A stretch of 64,000 nucleotides of DNA from positions 6,748,204-6,812,203 of the forward strand of contig NC_061785.1 in the NCBI RefSeq assembly GCF_022458985.1, given 5' to 3'. The position numbers were made by a program, and so were the translations under genes. Below, piece by piece: positions 25,290-37,991 of this stretch (positions within the stretch are counted from its first letter, which is position 1; the number at the start of each line of letters is the position of its first letter). Source of the DNA: Mugil cephalus (Eukaryota; Chordata; Actinopteri; Mugiliformes; Mugilidae). Under the pieces are notes generated by a model, which was not told the DNA's origin, did no database searches, and saw nothing but the letters and a program-made list of their open reading frames with translations.

Positions 25290-25662
25290 ATCAACACACC
25301 AACATTATGACCACCTTCCTAATATTGTGTAGGTCTCCAAAACAGTTGTGACTCATCAGAGAATGGACATTGGCCTTGTGAGGGTGTCCTGGCGTGTTGG
25401 GTAACAGGATATTGTTAGTGGGAGGCTGTGGGTCCTATGGGTTGAGGGGATGGGGCAGGTCAACATCTTGAGCTGTGCAAGGCATCTCATTATGGCTATG
25501 GGGTGGGGGTGTCTGGTCTGGTCTAGCTGAGTGCTACATGTTTGAGTAACATCCATACGAATGAATGTCAGGTCCAAAAGTTTCCCAGCGAAACATTAAA
25601 TTGTCACAAGATGGTCGATGTTATTTACTTCCCTTATCAGTGGTCATAATGTTATGCCTGAG
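25290..25662 (+). mobile_element. Non-autonomous DNA transposon, family A copy 2
   Basis: It shares ACATTATGACCACCTTCCTA at the left, GTCCTATGGGTTGAGGGGAT and CAGGTCCAAAAGTTTCCCAG inside, and GTGGTCATAATGTTATGCCT at the right with the other family A copies. It has no coding content. Confidence 0.7.
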
Positions 25663-27509
25663 AAGAGGAGGCTGCCTTATCTTGATGAAATCTTTCATAT
25701 TTTCATGGAAGATGTGAATTTTTTTTCTCTAACAGCATATAGGGCGTGGTATGTTTGGTAACCACACTTTCTTGCAGTTCTAAGTTTAAAATTAGTCAAA
25801 TAAACGTCACTATTTTGGCTGCAAATGTGTCTCGGAAAGCTAATAATCCCCCCGATGTGAAGGTATAACTTGTGATTACTTTTAACTTGGCGTTAAATGA
25901 AAACTTCAGGTTTCATTCACGATTTGTGCAAATCCCCATGACATGAGCCGATTTGATAATGAAACCTTGAGACTACAAAGCAAAAGAGTCTGTCTTTGTT
26001 CTGAACAATGATTGTCTGCACAAAATAAGGTTGGAAAAAAATGTAGGGTTGGACAAAACGGATTTGAAAATGTGTTCCGTTCTCCCTGCAGTTTATTACC
26101 CAGAGCTCAGCTGTACCTGCACATCATTTTAGGTCTGCCCACGTTATTCCTGCTGCTTCTTAAACTCTCGGCACCCTCTCTTTTTCGCTCTCCCCTCCTC
26201 TGTATTTCATCCCCGTGAAGATAAACTTAATCCAGCCCCTCTGCTCAGATTCATTTAAGTTTAAGGTTACCAATATTCGGCTGAGGCTAAGTAGCCGGGG
26301 GCAGGATCACATTTCTGTGATGCTGCTTAACTCGCCAAACTAAATCTGACATTGCTTTAGTTGATGTGGCAATCGCAGGGCTCTGCAGAGCTCCCGAAAT
26401 GTGAAGCAAGGGCAACGGGAGAAATGTCCCACAGCGACAGCCAGCTGTGCACGTCAGGAAAAACAAGGTGCAGGACAGGATGTGTTAATCAAGAGGTCCT
26501 CATTAGTCACGTCGTGATTCGGGATGAATGTGCGACAGATTAACGGTCGTTGCAGCTGGACCGGGTCACTTAGAAGCATTTAAAGGCCGTGTTCTGCTTT
26601 GCACCATTAGCTTTTAAAGATTTTCTTTTAGACAGACTTGAGCTGTTACTGGTGAAGCCGGTCTCTGCCGGACTGCAGAAGATAAAAAGTCTCCGGAGGG
26701 AATCATGCACGCGCAAGAACAGCAATAGCAAATAGAAAACATGTTGATGAGACTCTCTGATCTGTGTAACATGTTTCAGGGCCTCGGAGGACGGAGCGGA
26801 AGGCTGCTGAAGTGGCAGCAAAGTGACCAGGAGCGTTTTTTTACCCATTAATACTGAATTAAGGTCTTCTTACCAAATTAAAGATTTCAGCTGTAATAAT
26901 GGTCCCTCCGAAGGCCTCTCAATCCTGATGATGAACAACCTCAGATTCTGTGAGGCACCTTTCAACACATATTAGAGCGCTAGTTAAACTCAGGTTTACT
27001 GACGGTGAGTAAACGTGCATTTGTTGAAATGATGAGATGCTCAAATTTTCCTGCCGACGGGGGCAATAAATACACATTCATCTTAGGATAGAAAGTGCCA
27101 AGTTTTAGCTTTTTATTTGCTCCCTGTGCAGAGCCTCTTGCCCCACTAGGACTGTAAAAGATTTAAATGTTTGTGTGGATAACGGCTGCATCACAGGGTA
27201 GTTCAAACAGCGCTTCCTGTTTGCTTATTTATTTAGGACATGCGGGTTGGAACGGTTTCACATTTACAGTACAAAGACACAAGATAAATTATCCAATCCC
27301 TGATCTAGAACGCATGTGCTGTAAAATGATCCCCTCCAGATTTGCTCCGCTGCAGGTCAACAACTTCAAACGGACATCTTCGGCAACGAGAAGAACAAGG
27401 AGATAATCTGACAAAGATTTCAACATGAAACATTAAACGCAGAGACAAATGCTCTTGAGAGTGTGTAAGAAGTGAGGCAAGAACTCAAAGACACATGAGC
27501 ACATGTCAA

Positions 27510-27787
27510 GAACATGACTACCTTCCAAATATTGTGTAGGTCTCCTTTGTGCCTCCAAAACAGTTCTGATGCATCAGAGGAGGAACACGGACCTGTTTTT
27601 CTTCTTTTTAGTGGCTGCATCCTGCTGCCATCAAAGAGTACCATTGCTATCGGGTGGGGGTGCCTGGTCTGGTCTAGGTGGGTGGTACATGCTACGTTTC
27701 CCAGCAGAACACTGCATTGTCACAAGATGCTCAAGGTTATTCACTTCACCTGCCAGTGGTTTTAATGTTGTGGCTGATCGGTGTATG
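27510..27787 (+). mobile_element. Non-autonomous DNA transposon, family A copy 3 (left end decayed)
   Basis: The left end begins within AATATTGTGTAGGTCTCCTT. The right end, CAGTGGTTTTAATGTTGTGG then CTGATCGGTGTA, is intact. The interior is shorter than in copy 1. Confidence 0.7.
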
Positions 27788-28547
27788 TGCTTTATCTTTG
27801 TGTGAACATTTTTCTAAAGCATCATCACCTAAAACTGTTTGAGAAGTGGATAACACTTCATACATGATTGTGAAAACTTTGCATCTGAATGAATTGCCCC
27901 AGGTTTGATCTACGTTAATCTATAAATCACGTTTCGCTTATTTCACTCCGACATTGTGATCGTTTCAGCTGATTTTTCATGCTGATCTGCAGCCGACGAC
28001 CTCTGTTGCAGCTCATTCGTCCCCCTCTTCCTTCCCTCATTTCCCGTCCGTCTCGACACTTTCCAGACCAGCAGAGGCTGAGAAGTTATTCACGTAAGTG
28101 AACACCGGCTTGTGCAGCTGCATCAATCACGGCTACTCTTGTTTCCACCATTTTTCAAGGGTGTAGGAAGACTCTCGCCGACTGATCGACCACCTCTTCA
28201 ACTTGTAGTAACAAACAATAGCGAGAACTACATGAGCTGAATCACTGAACGAGTCAGATCTCAGTAGCCTAGTTTGACCTGCCAGCTATTTTAATCATAA
28301 ATCCTTAGTTTACAACCTCTGAGCAAACACAATTAAACTTCTGGGATATTGATTCAGTCAATTCAGTCAGTAAAGGGCGTTGATAATCAGATTCAGCTGC
28401 TTTGGTGTCAATGAAAGTAAACAACAGGTGCACTAGAACGGAAGCACAGAGCAACCCCCAAAACAGGAATGGTTTTTCACTAGTTTTCTGTTTGGCGAGG
28501 GTCAGTGTCACTACAGGTAGCATGAACCCTACAGACCCTATCACTAC

Positions 28548-28985
28548 GTGACAAGGTTTGTTGCTTGTCGCTCAGCAAAAACCCAAGAGCATGGAGGATA
28601 TTCCACAGGACGGGCAGTTACTCTGTTCTCAGACCATCAGCAGGACCACTATCTGCTCCTTTGTGCAAGGAGAGACAGGGTAAGGACCGCCAGAGCCCTG
28701 CAAAATGACCTCCTGCAGGCTACTGGTGGCAATGTCTTTGACCAAACAACCAGAAACGGACTTCATAAGGGTGGGGTGGTGTGCTCACCGTCCAGACCGT
28801 GGAGCTCGATAGACAACCGAACACCACGAACACCAGTTACCAGGTTGAGACCAAGTTCGCCTAGATCGCATGTGAACAACATGAAAGGGTCTGAAGAATC
28901 CTTGGACCCATTGTCAGACCCTACGCTGGTACAGGGTGATCAGGGTCCTGATGCTCAGGCCTCATGATGACGATGAAGGAACTGA
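28548..28985 (+). pseudogene. Tc1-like transposase relic
   Basis: The frame contains DHYLLLCARRDRVRTARALQ followed by NDLLQATGGNVFDQTTRNGL and HKGG. This is the helix-turn-helix/DNA-binding part of fish Tc1-like transposases, normally followed by a DDE catalytic domain. After this the similarity decays; the catalytic part is absent and there is no credible start codon. It was a cut-and-paste transposase and is now inactive. Confidence 0.75.
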
Positions 28986-28990
28986 TACCA

Positions 28991-29515
28991 GGGCGTTTAC
29001 ATGCACAGCTTAATCGAGCTATGCTTCAAATTTGACAATGGACAAAATCTGACAGGAACATGTCCCCTTCTTCCACCAGGTGGCGATATGTGTCTTATCA
29101 GTGGGTTAATACCATGTTAATACGGCCCCCTTTCTGGTCTGGTCGACCTTTTACGTTATATAATAAAGAAGAGTCGTTCATGCAGCAGACCGGCATTTCA
29201 AACAACAACCAGATGGATAATAATTTTAATCTTGTACGTAACGTGTGCACTACTTACGATATGCACTATCCCTCAGGTGGTTCTTCTACCGGCTCTGTTT
29301 GCCTTCTTCTTCCGCAGCGGTTGTGGAACATGCGCACACGTTATCCAGTTAAAAGTCCAATTAAGGCGTATACATACCAGAGAAAATCAATTTCCAATTG
29401 CATTATCTGGGTGTCTTAATCAGATTTTAGTCGTGTTCACGTGCACTTAAATTATCCAGTTAAAGTTGGATTAAGGCAATAATTTGCTTTTTTCACGTGC
29501 ATGTAAACGTACACT
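28991..29515. mobile_element. MITE, family B copy 2
   Basis: The ends CGTTTACATGCACAGCTTAA and the complement ending GTGCATGTAAACG match family B at 6.9 kb. The interior has repeated phrases (AAATTATCCAGTTAAAGTTG, TCCAGTTAAAAGTCC, GGATTAAGGCAATAA), so it is longer than copy 1. It sits directly after the Tc1-like transposase relic. Confidence 0.7.
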
Positions 29516-31484
29516 TTCAGTCCATTCAACGGCATCAGGTTGCACCTCAGACTTTTCCAGGAGCTACTATTCTGAGTTGTTATAATGAAATTCCAGCAAA
29601 ATAAACCAGCCTGCAGCATCATTTTATCAGATTTTCAAGGTGTCCACAATGATTTTTCTCATGTTTTCTTTAAAGAGTCCCTTGAATTTTCACAATTTTT
29701 CAATAGCAAACTCTGGATGAATGAGCTCCTTTGGCCAAACCTTGACGCAGCCTCGCACATTTTAAACATGAGAGCAGCTCCCGCACTAACATCTACATAT
29801 CAGAGTTATGTTCCGGAAGAGTGCCTTTAATTGTAAAGGGATTAACTGATGCCATCGGTTGCTCCTTTTCCTCAGTACACAGCTGTTGATAAAGCTTATC
29901 TATCCTTCAGTAAGCATAATCAGTTTACACAAAAGGAGCAGAGGAGGGGAAAGCTTCATTTGAATAACATCAGACAAGACGTGCAGCAAAAATTAAAAAG
30001 GCTTTCTTATCAGGAAACGTTGGCCGTGTACGCAAATGTAAACAACACATCCCTCTTTTTTCCCCCTGTTTTAGAAACTGCTCAGGATGCACAACACACG
30101 CCCCCCCTGCTTATCACAGCTGTACATATTGTCACATGATGCAACAAGTCTGTAAGGTGGCGCCGCAGGAATTCCTGGTACACAGCCATTAATTGCAAAC
30201 GTCCGTGGGTGGATGCGTTACACGTCCCTTTATTCCAGACGAATTGAAGCTGAATGCTGAGGTGATGCATGTCAAAAAAGAAAAAAAAAAGACGCTTTCA
30301 CTTCAAATCCATTCATGCTCAAATCTGTCAGTGGAGAGCTTCTTCGTCGGTGAACACCTTCCACCCCGCTGCCGTGTTCATCAAAGACCTGCAACACATA
30401 ATCAGTGATCAATATTTTATGCTAATGCACCCCGGGGCTGCACCTAATTATCATTTTATTAATCTCCAATTAGCATGCTGATTACTCTTTGATTAACAAT
30501 CCATAAAATGTCAGAGAAAGGTGAAAGATGTTGGAAAGGAGAGACTTTAACCGTTGGCACTGAACTGACTGAAACACGCGCATGTGCATTTATGTTAAGT
30601 TTTGAATCGATAAAAAAAAAAAAAGAGGGGCTTAAAGGACAAAAACAGGAAAATAATCACACGGTAAAACCAATTTCTTACAAACGCCACAACAGATGGT
30701 TATTTGCACAGCCGGTACGTCCTTTTAAAGGCTCCTAAAGGCTGTTATGAATGCATGAGGAGAACACAGCACAGCCTGAAAGCAAGATCCTGGATAGGAC
30801 ATCCCATCGAAAGAGGTTATTTTGCAGGTGGAGGAAAAAAGAAAAGAAAAAAAAACACACATGGGGAGGCATTTAAAAAGTAATCTCAAGCGACTTACAG
30901 CTGTAAGTGGAGCTGCTATAAATGTATATAGATTTAATTCAATAGGATTCAAACTGGGTCACACAGCTATTAAAAGTGCAAAGTTAGTTGAGAGCAGTGT
31001 GACGGCAGTTTGCCTTCGCTTGGCAAGTACTGAAGCTGATGTTTTGCACTGCAGGCGGCTGCAGCGGTAGCAGCAGGGGCGGAAGGAGAGCGCGGCGCCC
31101 TTTTTCAATTAAATGTACACAATACAGCGAATCCGGCTAATATTGGGAACTCTTGACACGCTCAGTCTCAGGAGATGAGTTATTTTTAGTCCACATTATG
31201 AGGCTCATACCAGCCACTACAGTATAAATGACTAATCCCATCAGTCTGGATTTCACACGTCAGGACAAATGCATTATAAATAATTTAAATGATACGAGAG
31301 GGTGAGGATTTTTAGAAGATGTATGGCTTCTGATCTGAGAGAGCGTGCAAATGAATCCTGACTGATGACAGGATGAGCATCTTGCATCTTTGGTTCTGAA
31401 GTTGACCAGGAGAGACGTGAGTTGTCTACTGATCATCATCAGCCTGGTATTACTTTACTTTAAACTACACCAGTTATACAGACG

Positions 31485-32096
31485 CATAACCTACGTACGT
31501 AGCCCACGCCTGGTCAGTCTGTGTAACAACGCCACAAAAACACTAGGCGGCGCTGTGTCTTTTTTCCCAGTCAGGTTCATTTTAGTTTCTTCACTTTCAA
31601 TAATGCGATTGTTCTGCTTGGTAGCAGTGTTTCCCGTCCGTTTCTCCATCTCCGCAATTTTTGAATTTATTGTTTGAGATCAATAAAGATGGACATTGAG
31701 GAATGGTTAACTGAGGAGGTTCAGAGTTACAAACATTTGTGTGACTCGTCTTCAGCAAAATTTTCAGTCGCCATTGTTGAAAAATGAAGCAGGAAGTGGA
31801 AACAAATATTAACGTGACTGGTAAAAAAAAAAAAGACCCAGCGTCGACCAGCGTTTGGGTGCTGACAGTGATGTTTGATACCACTGATTCATTATTAATA
31901 CCTGGGGTTTAACCTGAGGTGTTTCACAAAGTTTGTTGTGTTGCCACACAATAACTGGTTTAGTTACCTTCCACTGTGTTCCTGATAATGACACACAAAT
32001 GACTGAAGTATCGAAAGAATCAATATTTTGATTTGAAAATCAGGTTGACCTGGTATCGGAAGTATCGCATCGGCATAGGCTACGTGCGTAGGTTAT
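31485..32096. mobile_element. DNA-transposon relic with about 25-bp terminal inverted repeats
   Basis: The left end, CATAACCTACGTACGTAGCC then CACGCC, is the inverted copy of the right end, GGCATAGGCTACGTGCGTAG then GTTAT. A further partial right end occurs at 32,272-32,328 (GGCGTAGGCTACGTGCAAAA, with the same downstream GCAGTACTTTAAATG). No transposase is seen. Confidence 0.55.
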
Positions 32097-34204
32097 ACCG
32101 TCTATGCCCCACAGTACTTTAAATGGGCCTGAAGTCTAAAAATAAAAATGAAAATTTGGCTTTTGGTTTGACAGCGTCCACAATACATTCCTCAACCTCC
32201 TCCTTAGGTTTTGTTTCAACTCCTGTGATGGATTTACACATTGCTAGTCGGCAAACTTCCCCTCTGAGCGCTGGCGTAGGCTACGTGCAAAAGTTACGCC
32301 GTCTGTCCTGCAGTACTTTAAATGAGCCTTAACAACTTCCACATTATTGCACCTATCTAAGTCTCTCTGAGGCGTTTGTCTTTACAGGTGTTCTGCTGCA
32401 GAAATTTGACTGAAGTCAAAACTGAATTAAATTAAAATATACTTCTAAACAGTTCACTGCTTTTCTGGTTTACGTCACAACCCCTTCGAGGACGTCTCCG
32501 AGAGTTTTGCAAAACGTTTTTCCTGCACATTTTCATATTTCACACAACGATCAATAAAGCGACCTGTCAATACGAATTCCTTGCTTCCTTCCTAACCTGA
32601 CGCTCTTCTTGTTTAAAGTGTACATAAAGTAAACAGCAGCTCTGAATCACCTCTCGCTGTTCAAACACACTCGGTTTTTGTGCCTCCCCTCCCTGAGCGA
32701 ACGCCTCCAGCAGTAAACAGACGTGGACAGCTGCAGGCGGCTTCCAGACTCGGCCCCGTGAATGACAAAGAGCTGCTGCTGCTGCTGCTGCTGCAGGAAT
32801 CGCCTGCCTCCTCGTCCGTTAGTGACGGCGTGATTAGTGCAAGACTCAAATGGTGGTGACATTCAACTGGAGAGTCACAACCCAACTTACGGGAGCAATT
32901 TACAAAAGCCGGGTTGTCGTGTTTCTCCAGGTTTCTTTGTGTGTTTGTTTCACATCTATACAGTAGCACCATTAGCTCCTCCTGTTGACAAATGATCCGT
33001 CTTCCATCAATTAATTACACCTGCCTTTAAAACTGTATACAGTGCCGTGTTAAATGAGCCTCGTCCGCATGCGAGCTTTAAGGTACACTTGAGTAAAACC
33101 TACGTTGACCTTAAAAAGTAATTAGGCACTTAATCGGTTTCATGCATGTTATTACTTAGTCCGAGTATGCAAATCAAGCAGATCTGCTGTTTTAAAAAGG
33201 TCACGTCCGTCAGACACCATCTATTTTGCCATGTTTAATGCCATCCGCCCCGAAAGAAAGCTTAATTTGTAATTACACTCTGAAAAATAGCGTGGCGCCG
33301 TTCTGAATATCAAAACCCTCTAAAACCGGGGCCAAAAAGAGACCAACGTTGATCAAGCAAAGCCCATTTCAAACGGCATTTGCATGAAAAAAAAGAAGAA
33401 AAAAAAGGTCTACTTTGAAAAGTGAAATTAAATATGCAAATGGAGTGAAGGCCTAAACAATACGCGGCCGAGATAACGCAAGACTTACGTTCCCAAACAT
33501 GATATGAATTCTCATTACCGAAAGGTTCGGTGCTCATCTGCTTTCACGTCTTGCGAAATAACTTTCCCTTTCTACACTTTTAACACAGGGGGAAAAGACT
33601 AAATGGATTGGAAAATAGGTCTTTTTTTTTTTCTTCTTCTTCATCTTTTTCTTCTTCATCAGTTGGATTTACTTTGCAAAGGCACGCTTTCAGTGGGCGT
33701 AGTCTAACACCCCTTCTAAGCCTATTGGACGCATCAGTGCATGTAAACAAGCGCACGCACGCACGCCTGCACAGGCAACTAAAGTGTCCTAACATTTTAA
33801 TTAAAATCCAGCTCCTCCGTCTCGTAAGATCTTCAGAAACGGGGATCCAAAGAGGAAATAGATCGGCGACAACACAAACACGCACGGGGGCCCCTCATTT
33901 ATCAGGCTCGGCAGGAAGCACAGAGATGACTAATTAGGGTGAGAGATGTGGCGGAGACGGGAAAAGATAAATAAATAAATAAATGAAGCCGGTGTGCCGA
34001 GCAGTACGAATGCAAGCTCGCCCACGCAGACACGCATAGCAACATGATTTTGTCATGAAATCCGTTTTTTTTTTTTTACCAAAGTCACGGACGAGTCAAA
34101 ATATAATGACCGCTCACAGATGAAGCGAATAGAGCTGATTATCTCGTAGCATGTCAATGTCTGGCATGTGTGAGACGTTAAATGGTTTTTCTAGTCATTA
34201 TTTT

Positions 34205-34400
34205 TTTTTTTTTTTTCACGTAGAGGGGGGAAGTGGAAGAGTATAGACCTGAGCAACTTTGACAGGAGCCAACTTGTTGTGGCCAAACTGAGTTGGAGCA
34301 TTTCCAAAACAGCAGCAGGCTTGTGGGATGCTGCTCCCAGTCAGCAGTGATTACCTGCTGAGCTTTCAGCATAGTGTAAGAACAAGCCTCGGAGGCAGCT
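34205..34400. repeat. Dispersed fish repeat, copy 1
   Basis: AGCAACTTTGACAGGAGCCA through GGAGCATTTCCAAAACAGCA resembles 42,070-42,190 inside ascc1 (GCAACTTTAACAGGAATCAG through GGCATTTCCAAAACTGCAG). The family is unnamed. Confidence 0.45.
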
Positions 34401-34589
34401 CCAACTCCGAGCTTGCAGGACTTAAAGGAGCTGCTGCTGATGTCTCGGCTCAGCTGCAGCGTATAAAAATTGGCAGTAAAATAAACGGGCGCCGGGGTTT
34501 TTAAACTTGTCAGAGTGTAGTAAGTAGTTGTGTCCAAGTGTAGAGAGGAAGCAATAAGCATTTGAGGCATTTATCTAGAGGAAAAGACA

Positions 34590-34660
34590 AGCTGCAGTTC
34601 CTTGAGTGGCCACTTGAGGCTGTCTCCAAAAGCGAATCAGTTTCCATTGACTTCCATGTA
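34590..34660 (+). repeat. Short dispersed fish repeat
   Basis: GCTGCAGTTCCTTGAGTGGC then CACTTGAGGCTGTCTCCAAA matches a second copy at 19,790-19,850 (CTGCAGTTCCTAAAACGGCC). This is a common teleost interspersed module. Confidence 0.55.
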
Positions 34661-37412
34661 AAAAAACAAAAGAAAAGAAATCACTTTATAGCATGGTGCA
34701 CAAACTGTAAGGAGGTGAAATCGTCTGCTGTCTTGTGGAGTGACGTCTCGTATGCGACAAGTCACTTAAAAACTTAAAAGCCTCTAATTTGACCTATTTG
34801 TTTCCAGTAACGAGTAACCGAACATCAACAACATTGAATATTTCCAAACCAGTAACAAGATTAGTTGCTTTTCCAAGTTGCTGTCTTGTGGAGTGACATC
34901 ACGACAAGTCACTTAAAGTCTTTTGGAGCCAAAACAGTAAGTTGGGCAAAATTGAAGGCAGCTGTGGAATGTAACTAATAAAGTACCTTGTAATCTAACT
35001 CAGTTACTTTTAAAATCATGTAATCACTAACTAAGTTACTTTTTAAGGGAGTAATCAGATAACTTTTTCAAGGTAACTGTGGCAAAACTGCTTATAATGT
35101 ATGGATACAAAAAGTATGGGATGTTTATCAAATGGAGCAAATTACATAAACGTTAAAGCTCCAAAAATCCTTTTTTAGTTAATGCAGTGAAGCTCGTTTG
35201 TTTGTTTTTCCTACCCCGTCTCTCTTTTGCTGCTATTTGCAGTCATTTCTTTGTTTTCTGATGACTCATCTTTGTGTTTGTCTGTTTGTCGTAGCGGTTT
35301 GTTTCCTCTCTGCTTGTGTGTCTTGGAGTGGGCACTTAATATTTTATTTTATTTTATTTTTTAATACAGCTGGAAAGGAAGATAATTGTATCTGTTGTTG
35401 AAAAAAAGAAATATAATTTGAGTTAAAAAAAGAAAAAGAAAAATACCGTACTGGTATAAACAGACCTGTTTTATTGATATAAGATGGAAAGTTCTCACAA
35501 AATGACTCACAAATGCTGAAAACTAACTGTGCGCAACAGCCCTGATCCAGTACGTCCCCGATAGATGCAGACATATGGCCACTTAAATAAACATATAGTC
35601 TCTTGACAAACTGAATCTGTCTTTAGCGTCCATGTCAGCGGATGACTTATGTTCCTTCATGTGTTCTCGGCGCGATCATTACCGAGGACACCTGCGCACC
35701 ACATCCTTAATCATGTCCCTGCCAAACTAAACAACGACGGCACGGTCTCTATGAATTTAATTAAACCGCAAATAGTCTGCCTCTCTTAACGCGGTAAGCC
35801 GGGGCAATTCCCAGACCTCCTCGCTGCATCTATTACCTTGAGAGCGGCGCTACGCCGGATTTGTGATGCTGACCCACTAACAAGCGGGCCCGCTAACATT
35901 TCAAAGCGTGGACGTCTGTTTTCCAGGAACAGCATTTGCATGTCCCTGTCTAATGGCGCCTGTGGACAAAAGCTGGAGGATAACAGGGAGAGAGGAACAT
36001 GAATAAAATGAGATGGAAAGGTTGGATGGCGCAAAAAAAAAAGCTCCCTCAGATTTCATCAGTGTAACTTTTTGGCCGTGTGGCTGCTGCATGCCGAGCA
36101 GAGGGAACAGTCAGCTCTGACGGCACCAAGAAGTGACCAGGCCGTGTGTCCGATGTCTGTATTCAGTGACGCACTCGACAGACGGGAGTAGGAACAAGGC
36201 TGTGGTCTCCCGTGGGAAGGGCACTAAATAAAAAAAAAAAAAAAAAAAAAAGATGGGAGGGGGGTTGAGAGAAAAAAAAAGAAAAAACTCCAGGCTGGTG
36301 TAATAAATCATGTCAGTGATGCATTAACGCATTCATGAGGCAGCGAGATGAAAGGAAATGGTGTAAGACTTGGCCCACGATGTCCAGCGGCGCGAGGATG
36401 AGGCCGGAGCAGCGTGAAGCGCAGCCAGAGTCCTCCGGCGGCTACCGGAGCTCAGAGGAAGATTTGTCAGGGCTGTGAACTTCGCGTTTGCTGAATCGTG
36501 TAACGTTTAAGTCGCGCAAACTCCGAGCAGAGGCCTCATTCGATGGAAAAACGGAGCGGCTCACCGTGGCTGGAGACACTTCACGTCCGGCCGACAGGTG
36601 AGGGGGCAGGAAAGGCTCCTTAAATTATTAAGCGCCCCCGAACATTTATGAGATGTGTCGCTCAGTTGGAGAAAGATGCTTTTTTAAAACACCCCAAAAC
36701 ACAGGATGCTCTACCTGAGTGAGAGACTCCCTTTTACACGCAAATGTCCTATTTCCAAAACCGTTAATTAAGATAATCACAGAAGCACGGCCCGCAAAAT
36801 GTAAATGTCATGCAATTAAATGCAGTATATTTGAGCTAAATTAGCATTAATGAAGGTAATAAATCAAATTACATGGCGCTGAACACTATCTGAGTAAACG
36901 TATTAGACAAAATGTCATTTTTTATTTTTTTTTTTAGAACAGCATCAGTTTCCTCTGGTATAGTTGGTCAGAGCTTCATCCTACAGCAAGATAATGACCC
37001 AAAAACTTTAGTCTGAGCTCTAGCAGAACTACCTCAGGATAAAAAAAAAAAAAAACAAGATGGAAAGCTTGAAAACATGGAGCGGACTGTGGCCCAGTCT
37101 CTAGACTTTAACCTAATGGAGCTGGTTTGTGATGAACTGGACAGAAGAGTGAAAGCAAAGCTTCCTGCATATATTTGATTTCCATTTATGAAAGAAAGAA
37201 AGTCACAACCATGTCCGAAGTTTAGAATAATATATTGATAATTATTATTTTTTAACTTCAGCTGTACATTAGGCCTCAGCTTTGATTTCAGACATTTAAA
37301 ACGTTAAACAGCATAGGTTTCAATAAAAAGAGAAAGAAATATTGGGGTGTTTTAACCGGTAGTGTTTATGTGATGCTGATTTTAACATGACGTAAAGTTA
37401 ATTATGTCCGCC

Positions 37413-37444
37413 GCCTCCTCCTCCTCCTCCTCCTCCTCCTCCTC
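37413..37444. repeat. (CTC)n microsatellite
   Basis: Ten or so uninterrupted CTC units. Confidence 0.9.
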
Positions 37445-37900
37445 TAGGAGATCAGCTCCTCGCAAATGAATAGACTGTGATTCCCACCCAAAATAAAATC
37501 TTTCCGCTCTCAGCATCTAATCTCTGAGGTTTTTAGAGTAAACCGGTTCTATTTTCTAGATCAGGACAAAGGTATTTATGAGCACAGCAGCAGCCATCAA
37601 ATCTTTCAATGTAAAAATCTTTTTTTTTTATTATTCTTTTGATTGCCTATCCCATTAAATGCATTTTGTAATTTACTTTGATGCTGTTTGACTCCCCGAA
37701 GGAAATTAAACTGTCAGAAGACTAAAAAAAAAAGAAATCTGACCGACCTAGAGCGTCACAGAAATAATTTTTGAAGGCATGTTTCATCTTTCCAGGAAAC
37801 TTTCGACTGAAATTCAGCACTCTCACTTATTTCTGTTATTTTTTCATATTAAATGTTCCTAAGGGGTTTAGAAAGGCAGTGAATATAGGAGACATTTACA

Positions 37901-37906
37901 TTTATT
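37901..37906 (-). terminator. ascc1: Likely ascc1 poly(A) signal
   Basis: TTTATT on the forward strand reads AATAAA on the minus strand, 85 bases past the ascc1 stop codon. Confidence 0.5.
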
Positions 37907-37991
37907 TTTTTTTAAACTATGCTGCCACCTACTGGACATACATTAATAAATAAATAAACGAAACGTATCCTACCTCAGAGTGAGCTGAGGC

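Larger units (their letters stand above)
23701..37991. other. Intergenic region between spock2 and the 3' end of ascc1
   Basis: About 14 kb without a recognisable host gene. It contains the transposon relics listed separately, homopolymer runs and a (CTC)n tract. Non-repetitive AT-rich segments such as 30,400-30,510 and 33,000-33,520 hold nothing that can be named from sequence alone. TTTATT at 37,901-37,906 is the likely ascc1 poly(A) signal. Confidence 0.6.
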
